Positions 52,563-62,918 of a DNA stretch of 64,000 nt are shown in pieces; the stretch's first letter is position 1, and each line of letters opens with the position of its first letter. The notes beneath the pieces are model-generated. The model saw nothing but the letters and a program-made list of their open reading frames with translations, did no database searches and was not told the origin of the DNA. The position numbers were made by a program, and so were the translations under genes. This stretch comes from Bremerella sp. TYQ1 (GTDB lineage: Bacteria; Planctomycetota; Planctomycetia; Pirellulales; Pirellulaceae), in assembly GCF_020150455.1 (NCBI RefSeq), contig NZ_CP083740.1, forward strand, positions 4,774,001 to 4,838,000. Direction: 5' to 3'.

Positions 52563-54433
52563 ACCGACGCGACCGATTTAAGTCGTGCCGCTTTCGCTTC
52601 CTGCCGTTCGGCTTGTCGCTTGGCGATGTGTTCGAGATCGTCTCGCGGCGTCGCATTGATCAGCTTGCGGGTGTACTCTTCTTTCGGATCAGCATAGATC
52701 GCTTCGGCAGGACCGAACTCGACAATCTTGCCGGCATTCATCACGGCCATCATATCGGCCATGAACTTCACGACGCTCAAGTCGTGGCTGATGAAGATAT
52801 ACGTCAGGCCACGTTTCTCTTGAAGGTCCTTCAGCAGGTTCAAGACTTGAGCTTGAACGGAAACGTCGAGAGCGGAGACCGATTCGTCGCAGACGAGAAA
52901 GTCTGGCTCGACGGCAAGTGCTCGGGCAATACAGATACGTTGCCGCTGACCACCGGAGAACTCGTGTGGGTACCGACGAAGATGGTCAGGGTTCATGCCC
53001 ACCTCTGTCATGAGCTGAGCCGCTCGATCTCGCTGGTCTTTTTTACTTCCGCCGATGCTCTGAATGACCATGGGTTCACAGATGGCGGCTTCGATGGTCA
53101 TCCGCGGGTTCAAGCTTCCGTAGGGATCTTGGAAGATGATCTGAATCCGCTTTCGCATCTCGCGAAGTGCATAACCGCGAAGCGCGCGGACGTTGCGGCC
53201 TTCAAATTCAACGACGCCATCGGTCGGCTCGATCAAACGCAAGATCGCTCGTCCGGAAGTTGTTTTGCCGCAGCCTGATTCCCCCACAAGCCCCAGCGTT
53301 TGGCCACGAAAGACGTCGAAGTCGATTCCGTCGACCGCTTTCACATAACCGCTGACTCGCGAGAAGATGCCCTTGCGAATGGGGAAGTGCACTTTCAAGT
53401 TGCGGACGGAAAGAAGTGGTTTGTCTTCCGTAGCAACGCACTTGGTGTCTTCTGAGTAAACGCCATCTTGCCACTCATGCCCCATTTCTTTCAATGCAGG
53501 TTTGGGGTGCAGCAGACGCCCGCGACCAGCGACGGTGAGCTCGTGGTACTTCTCCGGCGTCATCTCTTTCTCGACAACTTCCGTCCCTTCAGGGGTTGTC
53601 TTGGTTTCCATGAAATCGCTGACGGTCGGCAAGCGACGGAACTTCGTATCGAGACGAGGACGGCAAGCGAGCAAACCCTTGGTGTAAGGGTGCTGGGGAT
53701 TCTCGAAGATTTGATGGATATCGCCGTTCTCGACAATATTGCCGCGGTACATCACCAACACATGGTCGGCGATTTCAGCGATGACGCCCAAGTCGTGCGT
53801 GATGAACAAGATCGACATGCCGCGGCTATCGCGAAGCCGTCGCAAAATGTCGAGGATCTGGGCTTGGATCGTAACGTCGAGCGCGGTCGTCGGTTCGTCG
53901 GCAATCAGTAGCTTCGGATTGCAGCTGAGCGCCATGGCGATCATCACACGCTGCTTCTGTCCGCCCGACATTTGGTGAGGGTAGTAGTCGACACGCTTGT
54001 GAGGATCGGGAATGCCGACTTCCTCGAACAGCTGAATGGTCTTTTCGCGAGCTTCCTTTTTGCTCACTTCCTGGTGCAGCAGGATTGCTTCCATGACCTG
54101 AGCCCCGACGGTAAAAACCGGATTCAGCGAGGTCATCGGTTCCTGGAAGATCATGCTAATGTCTTTGCCGCGAATCTTCCGCATCGCAGGGTCCGGCAAG
54201 CGGACCAGATCGGTTCCCAGGAACGAAATCGTACCATCTTCGATCTTGGCACTGCGAGCCAACAGCTGCATGATCGAAAGCGAGGTGACCGACTTCCCGG
54301 ATCCCGATTCGCCGACGATTCCCAGGGTCTCGCCTTCGTCCAGTTTGAACGAGATACCGTCGACCGCTTTGACGGTTTCTTCGCCGTGGAAGTAGGTCCG
54401 CAGGTTGTCGACTTTGAGCAGCGTTTTGGTCAT
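52559..54433 (-). CDS. Peptide ABC transporter ATPase with two fused nucleotide-binding domains (YejF type)
   Basis: The 624-residue protein contains two complete ATPase domains. Domain 1: Walker A GESGSGKS at 41-48, signature MSGGQKQR near 157, Walker [10 protein letters not shown]. Domain 2: Walker A GESGCGKT near 380, signature FSGGQRQR near 490, Walker [10 protein letters not shown] with Ser where Pro is usual. Each ends in the oligopeptide-type C-terminal extension ([24 protein letters not shown]). A linker of about 100 residues joins them. It energises the two permeases encoded upstream. Fused ATPases are typical of YejF and GsiA. Confidence 0.94.
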   Translation of the reverse strand: MTKTLLKVDNLRTYFHGEETVKAVDGISFKLDEGETLGIVGESGSGKSVTSLSIMQLLARSAKIEDGTISFLGTDLVRLPDPAMRKIRGKDISMIFQEPMTSLNPVFTVGAQVMEAILLHQEVSKKEAREKTIQLFEEVGIPDPHKRVDYYPHQMSGGQKQRVMIAMALSCNPKLLIADEPTTALDVTIQAQILDILRRLRDSRGMSILFITHDLGVIAEIADHVLVMYRGNIVENGDIHQIFENPQHPYTKGLLACRPRLDTKFRRLPTVSDFMETKTTPEGTEVVEKEMTPEKYHELTVAGRGRLLHPKPALKEMGHEWQDGVYSEDTKCVATEDKPLLSVRNLKVHFPIRKGIFSRVSGYVKAVDGIDFDVFRGQTLGLVGESGCGKTTSGRAILRLIEPTDGVVEFEGRNVRALRGYALREMRKRIQIIFQDPYGSLNPRMTIEAAICEPMVIQSIGGSKKDQRDRAAQLMTEVGMNPDHLRRYPHEFSGGQRQRICIARALAVEPDFLVCDESVSALDVSVQAQVLNLLKDLQEKRGLTYIFISHDLSVVKFMADMMAVMNAGKIVEFGPAEAIYADPKEEYTRKLINATPRDDLEHIAKRQAERQEAKAARLKSVASV

Positions 54434-54458
54434 GGTGAGCTGGCTGGACTGTGGAAAA

Positions 54459-55562
54459 TTAGACGTCGCGGGTACGTGGGTCGGTTGCTTCCTGGATGCC
54501 TTCGCCGATCAGGTTGTAAGCCAATACGGTCGAAAAGATGGCCAGGCCGGGGAAGAAATTCAACCACCACATCGAGCGAATATGATCTTGCCCATCATGA
54601 AGCACGTCGCCCCATGTGGGTGTCTGCGAATCGGTACCGATGCCCAGGAAGCTGAGGGCACTTTCGGTAAAGATGGCCGCGGCGATGCCGAAACTGATAG
54701 GAACAAGAATCGGTGCGAGGGCGTTTCGCAGGATATGGACAAACATGATCCGGACTGGGCCTGCTCCCATCGCTTTGGCGGCGGCGACGTATTCGATCTG
54801 GCGAATCTTCAGGAACTCGGCACGTGTAAGCCGTGCGATGCCGGTCCATCCGGTCAAACCAATCACAAGCACGACTTGCCAAATGCTGGGGCTAACGACG
54901 ACGGCCAACAATGCGATCACCAGGATGAGCGTCGGAACACACAAAACGATTTCGATGAATCGCGAAAGCACAAAGTCGATCCAGCCACCGAAGTATCCCG
55001 AAACGGCTCCGATGGTAATGCCGATAACCGAAGCAATGCCCATCGAGACAAACCCGACTAGCAAGGCGATACGCGTTCCATGAACAAGTGTGGCAAACAC
55101 ATCCACACCGACAAAGTTGGTTCCGAACAGGTTCTGCCAACTCGGGGTTCCGTCAGCATCGGTCGGATTGCCAGGCTGGTCTTCAAACCAATCATCGCCG
55201 ACGCGTTCGATCGGGTCTTGGCGAATCAGTGGCCAGATAGCCCAACTGTCGGGATCGTTCTTTTTTAAGTTTGGTTCGTAGCGATTGTTGAAGTGATCGC
55301 CGGTGGTGAAGATGGCGTTTTCCCAAGATGGGTAGTAGTAGCCCATCGCGGGGAAATAGATGTTGCCTTTGTAGTAGCAAACGATCGGTTTCGTACCGAC
55401 AATCGCCGGCGAGAAGATGGCCACCAGTCCGAGGAAGATCACGTAGAACAGCGCCGCCATCGCAAAAAAACGACGACGATAAAATCGCCAGCTGGTCGCC
55501 CAGAATCCTAGCGACTTGACCGGTTTGACGGGCTTCTCGGCGGTCTCTTGAATAGCACTCAT
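54459..55562 (-). CDS. Peptide ABC transporter permease, DppC/YejE type
   Basis: The 367-residue inner-membrane protein has an N-terminal helix (about 32-52), a long periplasmic insertion (about 60-160) containing [19 protein letters not shown] and [16 protein letters not shown], then five more helices. [36 protein letters not shown] is the EAA loop that contacts the ATPase. The insertion between helices 1 and 2 is also seen in YejE. It starts 2 bases after the stop of the partner permease, implying coupled translation. It forms the heterodimeric membrane channel. Confidence 0.93.
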   Translation of the reverse strand: MSAIQETAEKPVKPVKSLGFWATSWRFYRRRFFAMAALFYVIFLGLVAIFSPAIVGTKPIVCYYKGNIYFPAMGYYYPSWENAIFTTGDHFNNRYEPNLKKNDPDSWAIWPLIRQDPIERVGDDWFEDQPGNPTDADGTPSWQNLFGTNFVGVDVFATLVHGTRIALLVGFVSMGIASVIGITIGAVSGYFGGWIDFVLSRFIEIVLCVPTLILVIALLAVVVSPSIWQVVLVIGLTGWTGIARLTRAEFLKIRQIEYVAAAKAMGAGPVRIMFVHILRNALAPILVPISFGIAAAIFTESALSFLGIGTDSQTPTWGDVLHDGQDHIRSMWWLNFFPGLAIFSTVLAYNLIGEGIQEATDPRTRDV

Positions 55563-55564
55563 GC

Positions 55565-56551
55565 TTACGAATAGGTGATCCGAGGGTCAACGACGGCATA
55601 GAGGATATCGGCAAGAAGCTGTCCGATCAGCGTCATGACCGAGAACATCAGGACAAGTCCCATGATGACAGGATAATCACGTTGGCCAATCTTCTCGATG
55701 AAGAGCTGACCAATTCCATCCCATTGATAGATGTATTCCAGGATGACCGAGCCTGCGAGCAATGTCGGCAACGTCAGACCAATCAGTGTCAGCAAGGGAA
55801 TCAAGGAATTGCGAAACGCATGCTTGACGAGGACTTTCATCGGTCCCACCCCTTTGGCTTTGGCGGTGCGGACGTAATCTTGCTGAATCGTCTCGAGCAT
55901 GTTGGCTTTGATGAAGCGGGTATAGTAAGCCAGCGAGCCGTAAGTCAAACAGGTAATCGGCAGGAACGTATGCTTGAGAAGGTCCCAGGCTTTTCCGAAA
56001 GCCCCGAGCTCGTTGTAGTATTCGCTCGTCATGCCGCTCAGCGGAAGCCAACCTAGTTTCACGGCAAACAGTAAGTTCAGGTAAATGGCCGCCACGAATG
56101 TCGGAAGCGCGTAAAGAACATAAAGCGTGATGCTCATGACCCGTTCTCCGGTGGTGGCGTTTTTCGCGGTCGAAAAAAGCCCCATCGGTATGCACATCAG
56201 GTAGGTCAAGATCAGCGACGTGACCGTGAGCATCAAAGTGTTTGGCAAGCGGGTCGTAATAATGGTCGTCACACGCCGGCGATCAGTGTAGTTGATGCCG
56301 CGACCCATGTCCCCTTGGGCGACGTTAGCCAGCCAGTATCCGTAGCCAACGATCCAGTGCTTATCGAGATGATACTGCTTCTCGAGCTCTTCCCGTTGCC
56401 GTTCGTCAAACTGCTGACGAGCGCCTGGATTTTCATCCATCAGCGTCAGCGGCGTACCTGGCATGTTTCGGATCAGTCCGTAAACCAGGCAGGTCACCGC
56501 AAGGATCGTAAAGAACCCGATAATGACGCGTCGGGCAATGTAGGTCAGCAT
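55565..56551 (-). CDS. Peptide ABC transporter permease, DppB/YejB type
   Basis: The 328-residue inner-membrane protein has six helices with the DppB-type N-terminus MLTYIARRVIIGFFTILAVT. The short cytoplasmic and periplasmic parts follow the family pattern. The EAA loop reads NMLETIQQDYVRTAKAKGVGPMKVLVKHAFRNSLIP. QRDYPVIMGLVLMFSVMTLIGQLLADILYAVVDPRI is the characteristic last helix and tail. AGGAG lies 11 bases before the ATG. The gene is 59 bases after the solute-binding protein gene and precedes the second permease. Confidence 0.94.
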   Translation of the reverse strand: MLTYIARRVIIGFFTILAVTCLVYGLIRNMPGTPLTLMDENPGARQQFDERQREELEKQYHLDKHWIVGYGYWLANVAQGDMGRGINYTDRRRVTTIITTRLPNTLMLTVTSLILTYLMCIPMGLFSTAKNATTGERVMSITLYVLYALPTFVAAIYLNLLFAVKLGWLPLSGMTSEYYNELGAFGKAWDLLKHTFLPITCLTYGSLAYYTRFIKANMLETIQQDYVRTAKAKGVGPMKVLVKHAFRNSLIPLLTLIGLTLPTLLAGSVILEYIYQWDGIGQLFIEKIGQRDYPVIMGLVLMFSVMTLIGQLLADILYAVVDPRITYS

Positions 56552-56610
56552 TACGCCAGGGCTCCTGGTGTTTCCGAATGGCGCGAGGGGTGGTGAAGCA
56601 TGATGGTGCG

Positions 56611-58563
56611 TTACTCAGCTTTTGCTTTCCACACCGAATGCATCCCCGGCTCGTAAAACCAAGGACCTGTGGGGCTGAATTGATAACCCCGCATGCGTTT
56701 GTTGAAGGCGAAGAGATCGGCTCGGTAGTACATCCAGGTATAAGGCTGTTCTTCGTAGAGGATCTTCGCGATCTCGCGGTAGTGTTCGGCACGTTTTTCA
56801 GGATCCAGTTCCAGCAGGCCGAGCTCGTACAGTTCGTCGACTCGCTCGTTCGAGTATTCGCCGTAGTTCCGAGGTTTGCCGGTTCCGTAGATGTTCTCTG
56901 TCGAGAATGGATCGCCGCCGGAACCCCAGCCAGCCATCATGGCATCGAACGAGTGATCGCGTGCTTTTTGCTGTAGCACGGTCCATTCAAATTGGCGCGG
57001 CTCGCACTTGATTCCAAGTTGTCCAAAGTCACGAGCGAACTGACGTGCCATTAGTTCCGAGACAGGGCTCGGAGCATGCATGATTTGGAACTTGAAGGAT
57101 ACCTTCTTGCCATCGATTTCCTTATCGAGGATTCCGTCCGAATCGGTATCGGCCCAACCTGCTTCTTTGAGGAGTTCGCGAGACTTCTCCAAGTCGGTCT
57201 TGAACGGTTCCAGCGAAGGCTGCGGAGCGAACCAGGCAGAAGGATGAAATGGCCCGCTGGCTTGCTGATGAATGCCATTGAGCACGTTGTTGATGATCGT
57301 GTTGTAGTCGATTGCGTAGCTCATCGCGCGACGCACACGGGCATCTTCGAAGAACGGCGTTTTGGTGTTCCAGACGATATGTCCTTCCGACCAGGCGATG
57401 TGTTTAACTTTGACGTTGTCTCGATAAAACTCTTCGGTATTGGCTTCGGTATTCCACTTCGTGGCGGAGACTTCCGTATCATCGATTTTCCCGGCCGTCA
57501 AAGCGAGCAATGCCTGCGTTGGGTTTTCGATGATCTCCATCCGGATTTCTTTGAAGTAAGGCTTTTCGCGAACCTGTTTGCCTTCGTGCATGTAATAGCC
57601 TTCGCGGCGTTTGAGCACGATACGCTGGTTACGTTCACGTCGGACCACTTCGTAGGGACCACCCACGACTGGAGTGTTCTCTTGTTCCAGGAAGACATCG
57701 CTGTCGGTCAACGTTGGGTCGACGGCGATGGCTGGTTCGTAGATGTGCTTAGGAACGATCGGAAACTCCAGCTTCATATCGTTCACCGCACTCGACTGCT
57801 CGTGAAAGATGACAAACGTCTTGTCGTCGTACGCTTTGATTAGCTTCACTTTCTCCAAACTGCTGGGCAGTGCGGGGAACATGCCGGCCAATTCGGGATG
57901 AAGCAGGACTTTGAACGTGAACTCCCAGTCTTGCGCCGTGATAGGCTTGCCGTCCGACCAGGTGATGTCGTCTCGAAGGACAACCTTCTGAATCGTATTG
58001 TCGTCGTTGGCTTGCCAAGACTTAACGTAACGGCCGTCACCGACTGGCTTCAGGTCGATTGTTGAAGAGGTCGCTTGAACACCTGTCAGGTAGACGAAGA
58101 AGAAGTCCCCCACCGAGCTCATGCGGAGTGGGTTGAGGCTGTTCACGTCGCCGTTTTCGTGATGAACCCAGCTGGTATCCCACGCGACTTCATCGTCGCT
58201 CTTGGGCTGGATCTTCATGGCGGCGAGGATCTCGTCGTTGTCCTCTTCCGTCGTAGGACGGATCTCCGTCGCTTCCTGAGGAGTAATAGGAGGCTTGTAA
58301 TCGGCAAGCTGCTCTTGCAGGGCCGGAAGCGGATCGACAATCGGCTTGTCGGACCAAGCGTACTGGCCATCCAATTCTTCCAAAGTCGCCGGCGGCTTGA
58401 ACTCTGGCGACGGTAGCCCGGCGTCGAAGTTGAAGTCCTGAATTGCTTGCTTCAGTTCTTCGGGCGAGAGCTCTGCGGAACCACTCGTGCATCCGGTGGT
58501 GGAGGTAAGCAGGGCGAAAGCTGAAATGAGACAAAAACCTACCGCAACGCGGACGTCAGTCAT
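56611..58563 (-). CDS. Peptide ABC transporter solute-binding lipoprotein (SBP family 5)
   Basis: The 650-residue protein has a signal peptide with a lipobox-like TTGC (Cys25). A 100-residue acidic extension precedes the family 5 core. The core shows NSLNPLRMSSVGDFFFVYL, RDDITWSDGKPITAQDWEFTFKVLL and VRRAMSYAIDYNTIINNVLNG, then AGWADTDSDGILDKEIDGK near the C-terminal lobe. It would deliver oligopeptides or a peptide-like compound to the permease pair. It is the first gene in the operon; the order matches yejABEF of microcin-C-type transporters. GAGG lies 10 bases before the ATG. No regulatory site was recognised upstream. Confidence 0.93.
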   Translation of the reverse strand: MTDVRVAVGFCLISAFALLTSTTGCTSGSAELSPEELKQAIQDFNFDAGLPSPEFKPPATLEELDGQYAWSDKPIVDPLPALQEQLADYKPPITPQEATEIRPTTEEDNDEILAAMKIQPKSDDEVAWDTSWVHHENGDVNSLNPLRMSSVGDFFFVYLTGVQATSSTIDLKPVGDGRYVKSWQANDDNTIQKVVLRDDITWSDGKPITAQDWEFTFKVLLHPELAGMFPALPSSLEKVKLIKAYDDKTFVIFHEQSSAVNDMKLEFPIVPKHIYEPAIAVDPTLTDSDVFLEQENTPVVGGPYEVVRRERNQRIVLKRREGYYMHEGKQVREKPYFKEIRMEIIENPTQALLALTAGKIDDTEVSATKWNTEANTEEFYRDNVKVKHIAWSEGHIVWNTKTPFFEDARVRRAMSYAIDYNTIINNVLNGIHQQASGPFHPSAWFAPQPSLEPFKTDLEKSRELLKEAGWADTDSDGILDKEIDGKKVSFKFQIMHAPSPVSELMARQFARDFGQLGIKCEPRQFEWTVLQQKARDHSFDAMMAGWGSGGDPFSTENIYGTGKPRNYGEYSNERVDELYELGLLELDPEKRAEHYREIAKILYEEQPYTWMYYRADLFAFNKRMRGYQFSPTGPWFYEPGMHSVWKAKAE

Positions 58564-58943
58564 TACGCAACCTCATGCAGAGAAAGAATCTCTTGGAGTA
58601 TCTATTGCCGCCTGAAAGCTGCTAGCGGAAGCGGAAAGTGCCCCGGACCGTGCAGTTTTCCTAAACAGTCTCGTTCGAATCGTAAACGTATCAAAAAATT
58701 GGGTCAATAACGGACCGTATGTGGATAGTCGATGCCCAGCGGTGACAGCAATGCAGGTAAGCCTTACTTTCTGGGGGAATCGACAGCACAGGGGTGTAGT
58801 CGGGGCAAAATTTGCCAGTTGTCACGATTTTGCTGATTTTGCTGAGCGTCCTGCCCGATCTTACGAAGGATGGATGAGACTTGATTGCGCTCGCGCTGGG
58901 TTCTCATCGTTGGCCGAATGCGAGCATACGTTACGTCATTGGT
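58564..58943. other. Divergent promoter region of the ABC operon and the PVC haem protein
   Basis: The 380 bases hold no credible gene; a plus frame at 58721-58972 has poor composition and overlaps the next start. The region must contain the promoters of both divergent units, but I see no outstanding palindrome. Confidence 0.45.
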
Positions 58944-61900
58944 ATGAGTTTGAAGATGTTGACTACCCCTAAAACTCCTTGGTTGTTGCTAATCGTCGCC
59001 GCCCTTCTGGTGACGGGAAGTCCCAGCTTTGCCAGTGCACAGGCGAATCAGCCTCAGTGGATTTGGGCGACCCAGCATCGCAAAGACCAAGTCCCGGCCA
59101 GCAGCTGCTTTTTCCGAAAGAGCATCAACATCTCGCAGATGACAGGTGGTCAAATCATGATCACTGCCGACGACGAGTACGAGCTTTGGGTAAACGGAAA
59201 AAAAGTCGCAGAAGATAATAACTGGCGAAACCGCCAACGACTGGACGTTTCGAACCACCTCAAGATTGGTGACAACGTATTCGCCATTCAGGTCTCGAAC
59301 ACCCAGGGACGTAGCGCGGGTCTGTTGGCCGAGATCACGATCTTCGGCCCTAACAACCAAAAAGTCAGCTTTCCGTCGAATGCTTCGTGGAAGACCGATC
59401 TGCGTCCATTCCCACTCTGGCAATCGACGTTCTACAGCGACTCAGGCTGGGGACGAGCCCAAGAGTTCGGTCCTGCCAATTCGACGACTCCATGGAATGT
59501 CGGACAGCCGCAAGTTGCAAGAAACGACGGACCACCGGTTCCGCCAGAACCGTCGTTCGCGGAAAAGCCGAAGCCTTCTCGTCGCCCTGTCGAAGCCAAG
59601 CCAATTTCAACGGGTAATCGGGCTCAGCAACCAAGCAGCGGAGAAGTCGTTGCGGATCCAGCTCAAACCGCGCCTGTCGAAGAATCTCGATTCCGAATTC
59701 TGCCAGGCTTCGCGATTCAGGAAGTGATGTCGGAGGAAAAGACCGGCGCCCTGATTTCGATGACGTTCAACGAGTTTGGCAATATCATCGCCTCGAAAGA
59801 AGGGGGCGCTTTGATGCTGTTGTACGACTCGAACGATGACGGCGTTGTCGACGCCCAGCGAGTCTACAACGACACCGTGAAAAATGTCCAAGGGATCTTA
59901 CCACTCAACGGCGACGTGTTTGTTGTCGGCGAAGGATCGGAAGGAACGGGGCTTTATCGTCTGAGCGATTCCGATGGTGATGGCGACTTGGAAGAAGCTG
60001 CCAATCTGATCAAGTTCAACGGTGCGATCGGTGAACATGGCCCGCATGGATTGGCTTTGGGACCGGACGGATTGATCTATATGGTCGCTGGAAACGATAC
60101 CAAGCTCGATTCCCAAGTCAGCGAAAGCAGCCCTCATCGCCACTTCTACGAGGGGGATCTCGTTCCACGATTTGAAGACCCAGGCGGACATGCTGTCGGT
60201 GTAAAAGCACCAGGTGGGATGGTCCTGCGGACCGATATCGAAGGTCAGAACGTTGAAATCGTCGCTGGCGGTATCCGCAATGCCTACGACTTGGCGTTCA
60301 ATCGGAACGGCGATCTGTTCATCCACGATAGTGACATGGAATGGGACGAAGGTCTCGTTTGGCATCGACCCACACGTATCTACCAGGTATCGCCGGGGGC
60401 CGACTTCGGGTGGCGAAGTGGTTGGGCCAAATGGCCGAATTACTATCCGGACTGTGTGCCACCGATCTTGGAAACCGGAGCTGGTTCGCCGACAGGGCTC
60501 GTCGTTTACGACCACTTCAAGTTCCCTGCGAAGTTCCAGAACCGATTGATTGTGACTGACTGGGCCAACGGCCGCATCAGCACGGTGACATTCGAGCAAG
60601 ATGGTGCTGGCTATAAAGCGAAGAGCGAAGCCCTTCTCGAAGGCAAGCCGATGAACGTGACCGACTTGGAAGTTGGGCCAGATGGTTGGGTCTACTTCAC
60701 CACCGGCGGTCGCGGCACCGAAGGTGGCCTTTACCGGATTGTCTATAAAGGGGATGAGCCAGGTGGAACGGAAGACCTTGGTGAAGGGATTGCTCAAGCT
60801 ATTCGACATCCTCAACCGCAAAGTGCCTGGGGTCGTCAAAAGATCGCCGAGATCCAATCGGAGCTAGGCGAGCTTTGGAATCCGCAGATCCAAGGGGTCG
60901 CAGTTGCCAAGGAAAATCCATCCTATTACCGAACGCGAGCCCTGGACTTGATGCAGCTATATGGTCCGACTCCGACTCTCAGCATGCTGCTGGAATTGAC
61001 CGAGGACGATGACGCAGCTGTTTGCCAAAAGGCAGTTTCGTTGTTGATTAACTACCCTGGTACCGAAGCGACGGATCGTCTTCGTGAGCTACTTGAGCAC
61101 AAGGATGCCGCAGTTCGCCGAGAAGTCTGCGAAACGTTGGCTGAAGTGAAGGGTACGGTAACGTTTGAAGAATTGCGTCCGCTGCTGTCTGCGAAAGATC
61201 GCCGAGAGGCATATGCGGCTCGAAGATTGCTGGAAACGCAGCCAGTTGAAAACTGGATCGAAGATGCTTTGATCGCGGAATCGGCAACGCTCTTCAATCA
61301 TGCAAGTGTCGCAGCATTGGTATCCCAACCGTCGCATGACGTCGCTTTGAAGATCGTTCTTAAATCACAGAAACGACTGGATGATTACCTCAGCGATGAA
61401 GAGTTCACCTCGCTGCTGCGTGTAATTCAGCTTGCCATTCATCGTGGTGAATTGAACCAGGACGAAGTGCCTGGCTTGGCCGAACGCTTGGCAACCGAGT
61501 TCCCTGCTGGCGATCATAAAATGAATCGCGAACTGATTCGTACGCTTGCACACTTCCGCGTCTCAGACATCACTGACCGATACATCAGTCATCTCGACAG
61601 CAAACTGCCAGCCGGCGAGCGATTGAATTTGGCGATGCACATGTCATTCATCGAGGATGGCTGGACGACCGAGCAAAAGCTGAAGTTGTTGGGGCACCTG
61701 GAGAATGGATTGAACATCGAAGGTGGCGAAGGGCTACGAGGCTACATCGAAACGAGCACCAAACAGTTCGTGAAATGTTTGACGCCACAAGAGCAATACG
61801 TCGCATTGACGATGGGGCACATGTGGCCGAATGCTGCTTTGGCAGTTCTGTTCGAGTTGCCTGAGAAGCCGAGCGAGCAAGTGCTCGGGATTCTTCGCAT

Positions 61901-62909
61901 GATTGACGAAGAGCTTGTCGGCGACGACTCAACGGTGGCTACCCGAATGCGAAAAGGGATTGTCGCCATCTTGGCCGGCAACGGCACACCAGAGAACATG
62001 GCCTACCTACGCAAGGCGTTTGAACGTGAACCAGAGCGTCGTGCGTCAATCGCTTTCGGTTTGGCTCAACAACCGGAAGGTAAGAACTTCACGTACCTCG
62101 TTCAGTCGATTCCTGTGCTGGACGGCGCATTTGCAACGAACGTGATTCAGAAGCTGACTCAGGTTTCGCAGACTGAAAACGACCCTGAAGCGATTCGACA
62201 GTTGATCCTTTTGGGGCTTCGTGAGGACGACACTTGTAAGCAGGCCGTCAATCAGTTGCTCGTTAAATGGACCGGAGAGTCGATTGCCTCGCCAGCCAAT
62301 CCGTTTGAAAAGCAAATGGAATCTTGGCAAGGATGGTTCCACGAAGCGTATCCAGATCTGCCGGAAGCAAAGCTGGTAGATGTAAAGTCAAGCAATTGGA
62401 ACCTGGACGAGTTGCTCGAGTTTCTCAGCTCCGAGGATTACCATGGTGGCGATTCGACTTCCGGAAGTTTGATCTTCAAGAAGGCTCAGTGTGCATCGTG
62501 TCACCGCATGGGGGGAACGGGCGAAGCGATCGGGCCAGACCTGACCGACATCTCACGTCGCTTCCAGAAGAAGCAAATCTTGGAGTCGATCCTGTTCCCA
62601 TCGCATGTCATTTCGGATCAATACGCAACCAAGCAGATCTTGACGATCGATGGTAAAGTACTGTCCGGGCTGATTTCGACCAGCCCAAGCGGCAACTACG
62701 TCGTGATCGACAGCCAAGGCAACAAGACGGAAGTGTTGAAAGACGACGTTGAAGAGCTTTCGCCTTCCAAGATCAGCATCATGCCGAATGGCTTGCTGGA
62801 CCAGTTGACCGCCGAAGAGATCGGCGATCTGATGACGTACCTCAAAGCGAATAAGGCTGCTACGAACACTCAGGTAGCCGAGCAGCCAAGCGGAACGACC
62901 ATTCGTTAG
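58944..62909 (+). CDS. PVC-type CxxCH haem protein with propeller and HEAT repeats
   Basis: The 1321-residue protein (start 58944; 58956 possible) has a signal peptide of about 35 residues. Domains in order: a beta-sandwich resembling glycosidase-associated domains (about 38-160, WIWATQHRKDQV, ADDEYELWVNGKKVAED); a Pro-rich linker; a glucose/sorbosone-dehydrogenase-like propeller (about 248-605, HGPHGLALGPDGLIYMV); HEAT-like repeats (about 680-1120); and a C-terminal single-haem domain with CASCH at 1183-1187 and MPNGLLDQLT as a likely axial-methionine region. This is the planctomycete membrane-bound dehydrogenase plan. It would oxidise a sugar-like substrate and pass electrons to haem; the substrate is unknown. 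Confidence 0.92.
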   Translation: MSLKMLTTPKTPWLLLIVAALLVTGSPSFASAQANQPQWIWATQHRKDQVPASSCFFRKSINISQMTGGQIMITADDEYELWVNGKKVAEDNNWRNRQRLDVSNHLKIGDNVFAIQVSNTQGRSAGLLAEITIFGPNNQKVSFPSNASWKTDLRPFPLWQSTFYSDSGWGRAQEFGPANSTTPWNVGQPQVARNDGPPVPPEPSFAEKPKPSRRPVEAKPISTGNRAQQPSSGEVVADPAQTAPVEESRFRILPGFAIQEVMSEEKTGALISMTFNEFGNIIASKEGGALMLLYDSNDDGVVDAQRVYNDTVKNVQGILPLNGDVFVVGEGSEGTGLYRLSDSDGDGDLEEAANLIKFNGAIGEHGPHGLALGPDGLIYMVAGNDTKLDSQVSESSPHRHFYEGDLVPRFEDPGGHAVGVKAPGGMVLRTDIEGQNVEIVAGGIRNAYDLAFNRNGDLFIHDSDMEWDEGLVWHRPTRIYQVSPGADFGWRSGWAKWPNYYPDCVPPILETGAGSPTGLVVYDHFKFPAKFQNRLIVTDWANGRISTVTFEQDGAGYKAKSEALLEGKPMNVTDLEVGPDGWVYFTTGGRGTEGGLYRIVYKGDEPGGTEDLGEGIAQAIRHPQPQSAWGRQKIAEIQSELGELWNPQIQGVAVAKENPSYYRTRALDLMQLYGPTPTLSMLLELTEDDDAAVCQKAVSLLINYPGTEATDRLRELLEHKDAAVRREVCETLAEVKGTVTFEELRPLLSAKDRREAYAARRLLETQPVENWIEDALIAESATLFNHASVAALVSQPSHDVALKIVLKSQKRLDDYLSDEEFTSLLRVIQLAIHRGELNQDEVPGLAERLATEFPAGDHKMNRELIRTLAHFRVSDITDRYISHLDSKLPAGERLNLAMHMSFIEDGWTTEQKLKLLGHLENGLNIEGGEGLRGYIETSTKQFVKCLTPQEQYVALTMGHMWPNAALAVLFELPEKPSEQVLGILRMIDEELVGDDSTVATRMRKGIVAILAGNGTPENMAYLRKAFEREPERRASIAFGLAQQPEGKNFTYLVQSIPVLDGAFATNVIQKLTQVSQTENDPEAIRQLILLGLREDDTCKQAVNQLLVKWTGESIASPANPFEKQMESWQGWFHEAYPDLPEAKLVDVKSSNWNLDELLEFLSSEDYHGGDSTSGSLIFKKAQCASCHRMGGTGEAIGPDLTDISRRFQKKQILESILFPSHVISDQYATKQILTIDGKVLSGLISTSPSGNYVVIDSQGNKTEVLKDDVEELSPSKISIMPNGLLDQLTAEEIGDLMTYLKANKAATNTQVAEQPSGTTIR

Positions 62910-62918
62910 GTAAACATG

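Noticed and set aside
58721..58972. 83-codon frame before the PVC haem protein
   Set aside because: It overlaps the start of the large gene, with poor composition and no ribosome binding site.
59898..60857. 319-codon antisense frame in the PVC haem protein
   Set aside because: It lies opposite the conserved propeller domain, with no ribosome binding site or recognisable domain.
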